DNA of 64,000 nt from JABJAG01 sp038137215 (GTDB lineage: Bacteria; Pseudomonadota; Alphaproteobacteria; UBA6615). The translations under genes and the position numbers were made by a program. The stretch lies in assembly GCA_038137215.1 (NCBI GenBank), contig JAYQBG010000011.1:1-64000 (forward strand). Direction: 5' to 3'. Positions 63,545-64,000 of the stretch are shown in pieces; the first letter of the stretch is position 1; each line of letters opens with the position of its first letter. The notes under the pieces are model-generated. The model was not told where the DNA came from. It worked only from the letters and a program-made list of their open reading frames with translations, and ran no database searches.

Positions 63545-63610
63545 CGTCACAGTGCTTTGCGGCGGCTGTGACTTGGCTATATAGTTCGGTCCGAAATTCG
63601 GGAGAGTTCG

Positions 63611-63940
63611 ATGGCTGATGACAGTTTCGCCGTCTTTGACGAAAGTAATTTCGACACGCAGGTTCTCGACCGTGAGGGCCTGACCGTGGTGGATTTCTGG
63701 TCCACCACCTGTGTGCCGTGCAAGCAACTCAAGAAGGTGCTGGGCCAGGTGGCCGAAGACCTGCCGGACGATGTCGTGATCGGCACCGTCAACGGCGATG
63801 AAAACCATGATCTTCTGGTGCGCTATGGCGTGCGCGGGTTCCCGACCCTGCTCTTCATCAAGGGCGGCGAAGTCGTCGAGACGCGCACCGGCGTGGACCG
63901 CAAACAGATACTCAAGAAGGCGATCGAGGCGCACGCCTGA
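63611..63940 (+). CDS. thioredoxin family protein with CVPC active site
   Basis: 109 residues, the size of TrxA. The active site is TTCVPCKQL (residues 33-41), where thioredoxin has CGPC; the cis-Pro is in RGFPTLLFIKGGE. CVPC should give a redox potential different from normal. Cytoplasmic disulfide reduction is inferred. It comes after LysE and before the last gene at the right edge. Confidence 0.9.
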   Translation: MADDSFAVFDESNFDTQVLDREGLTVVDFWSTTCVPCKQLKKVLGQVAEDLPDDVVIGTVNGDENHDLLVRYGVRGFPTLLFIKGGEVVETRTGVDRKQILKKAIEAHA

Positions 63941-63978
63941 CCGGCGTGATATCCTGACCGCGCAACGGGGAAATCCGA

Positions 63979-64000
63979 ATGGCCCATATCACATTGCTCG
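63979..64000 (+). CDS. partial gene at right edge
   Basis: ATG with a reading frame (AHITLL) that runs to the window end. Too short to identify; a GGGG at 63967 lies upstream. Confidence 0.35.

Noticed and set aside
1..64000. CRISPR array, phage, IS element or plasmid genes
   Set aside because: No direct repeat series, transposase, integrase or replication gene was seen.

Overview
The window is GC-rich, densely coded chromosomal DNA. CarD, FolM/FolB, UbiX, a RpoE/ChrR singlet-oxygen module, a SUV3-type helicase and many small-molecule catabolism genes point to a free-living alphaproteobacterium, possibly Rhodospirillales-like and marine. That placement is inference; no rRNA is present. Three runs of exactly 100 N, two of them flanked by the same short sequence on both sides, and several single-base frameshifts suggest a draft or metagenome assembly.

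Layout. 1-6.9 kb: an interrupted glycosyltransferase, then helicase, S4 protein, TerB, ferredoxin, a CarD regulator with a Lys/Ala/Pro-rich tail, and a phosphatase-like protein that has lost its catalytic residues. 6.9-13 kb: M48 protease and nuclease, prolyl iminopeptidase, lipid A deacylase, folM-folB, polysaccharide deacetylase. 13-18.9 kb: a singlet-oxygen type regulon. Sigma factor and ChrR diverge from an operon for a FAD oxidoreductase, DUF1365 and cyclopropane fatty acid synthase, and both sides carry a TGATCC-N18-TA promoter. 18.9-26 kb: tRNA-Arg, DUF1499, MFS, DUF6134, ubiX, a SelW-like selenoprotein, cytochrome c, a LOG-family gene and two tandem extradiol dioxygenases. 26-28.7 kb: a MerR effector-domain chimera and a copper P-type ATPase. 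28.9-44.4 kb: a catabolic block with gentisate dioxygenase, an orphan TRAP permease, a PEP mutase-family lyase, a CaiB CoA-transferase, a D-threonine aldolase-like enzyme, CoA-transferase subunits, an acyl-CoA dehydrogenase and two 796-residue molybdenum hydroxylase large subunits. 44.6-55.5 kb: a selenium region. 55.6-64 kb: mixed metabolism, with an unusual number of interrupted genes (amidohydrolase, 3-hydroxybutyrate dehydrogenase, patatin, TRAP solute-binding protein).

The most interesting story is selenium. A selenophosphate synthetase fused to a NADH-dehydrogenase-like domain, tRNA-Sec, SelB and SelA all lie within about 11 kb. Two genes carry an in-frame UGA exactly where the family has a redox cysteine: a SelW-type protein (CxxU) beside ubiX and a peroxiredoxin-like protein (UxxC) between the selenium genes. 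Both would normally be missed or truncated. Separately, four genes are interrupted by in-frame TAG although TAG also terminates many intact genes here. These are reported as interruptions, not as recoding.
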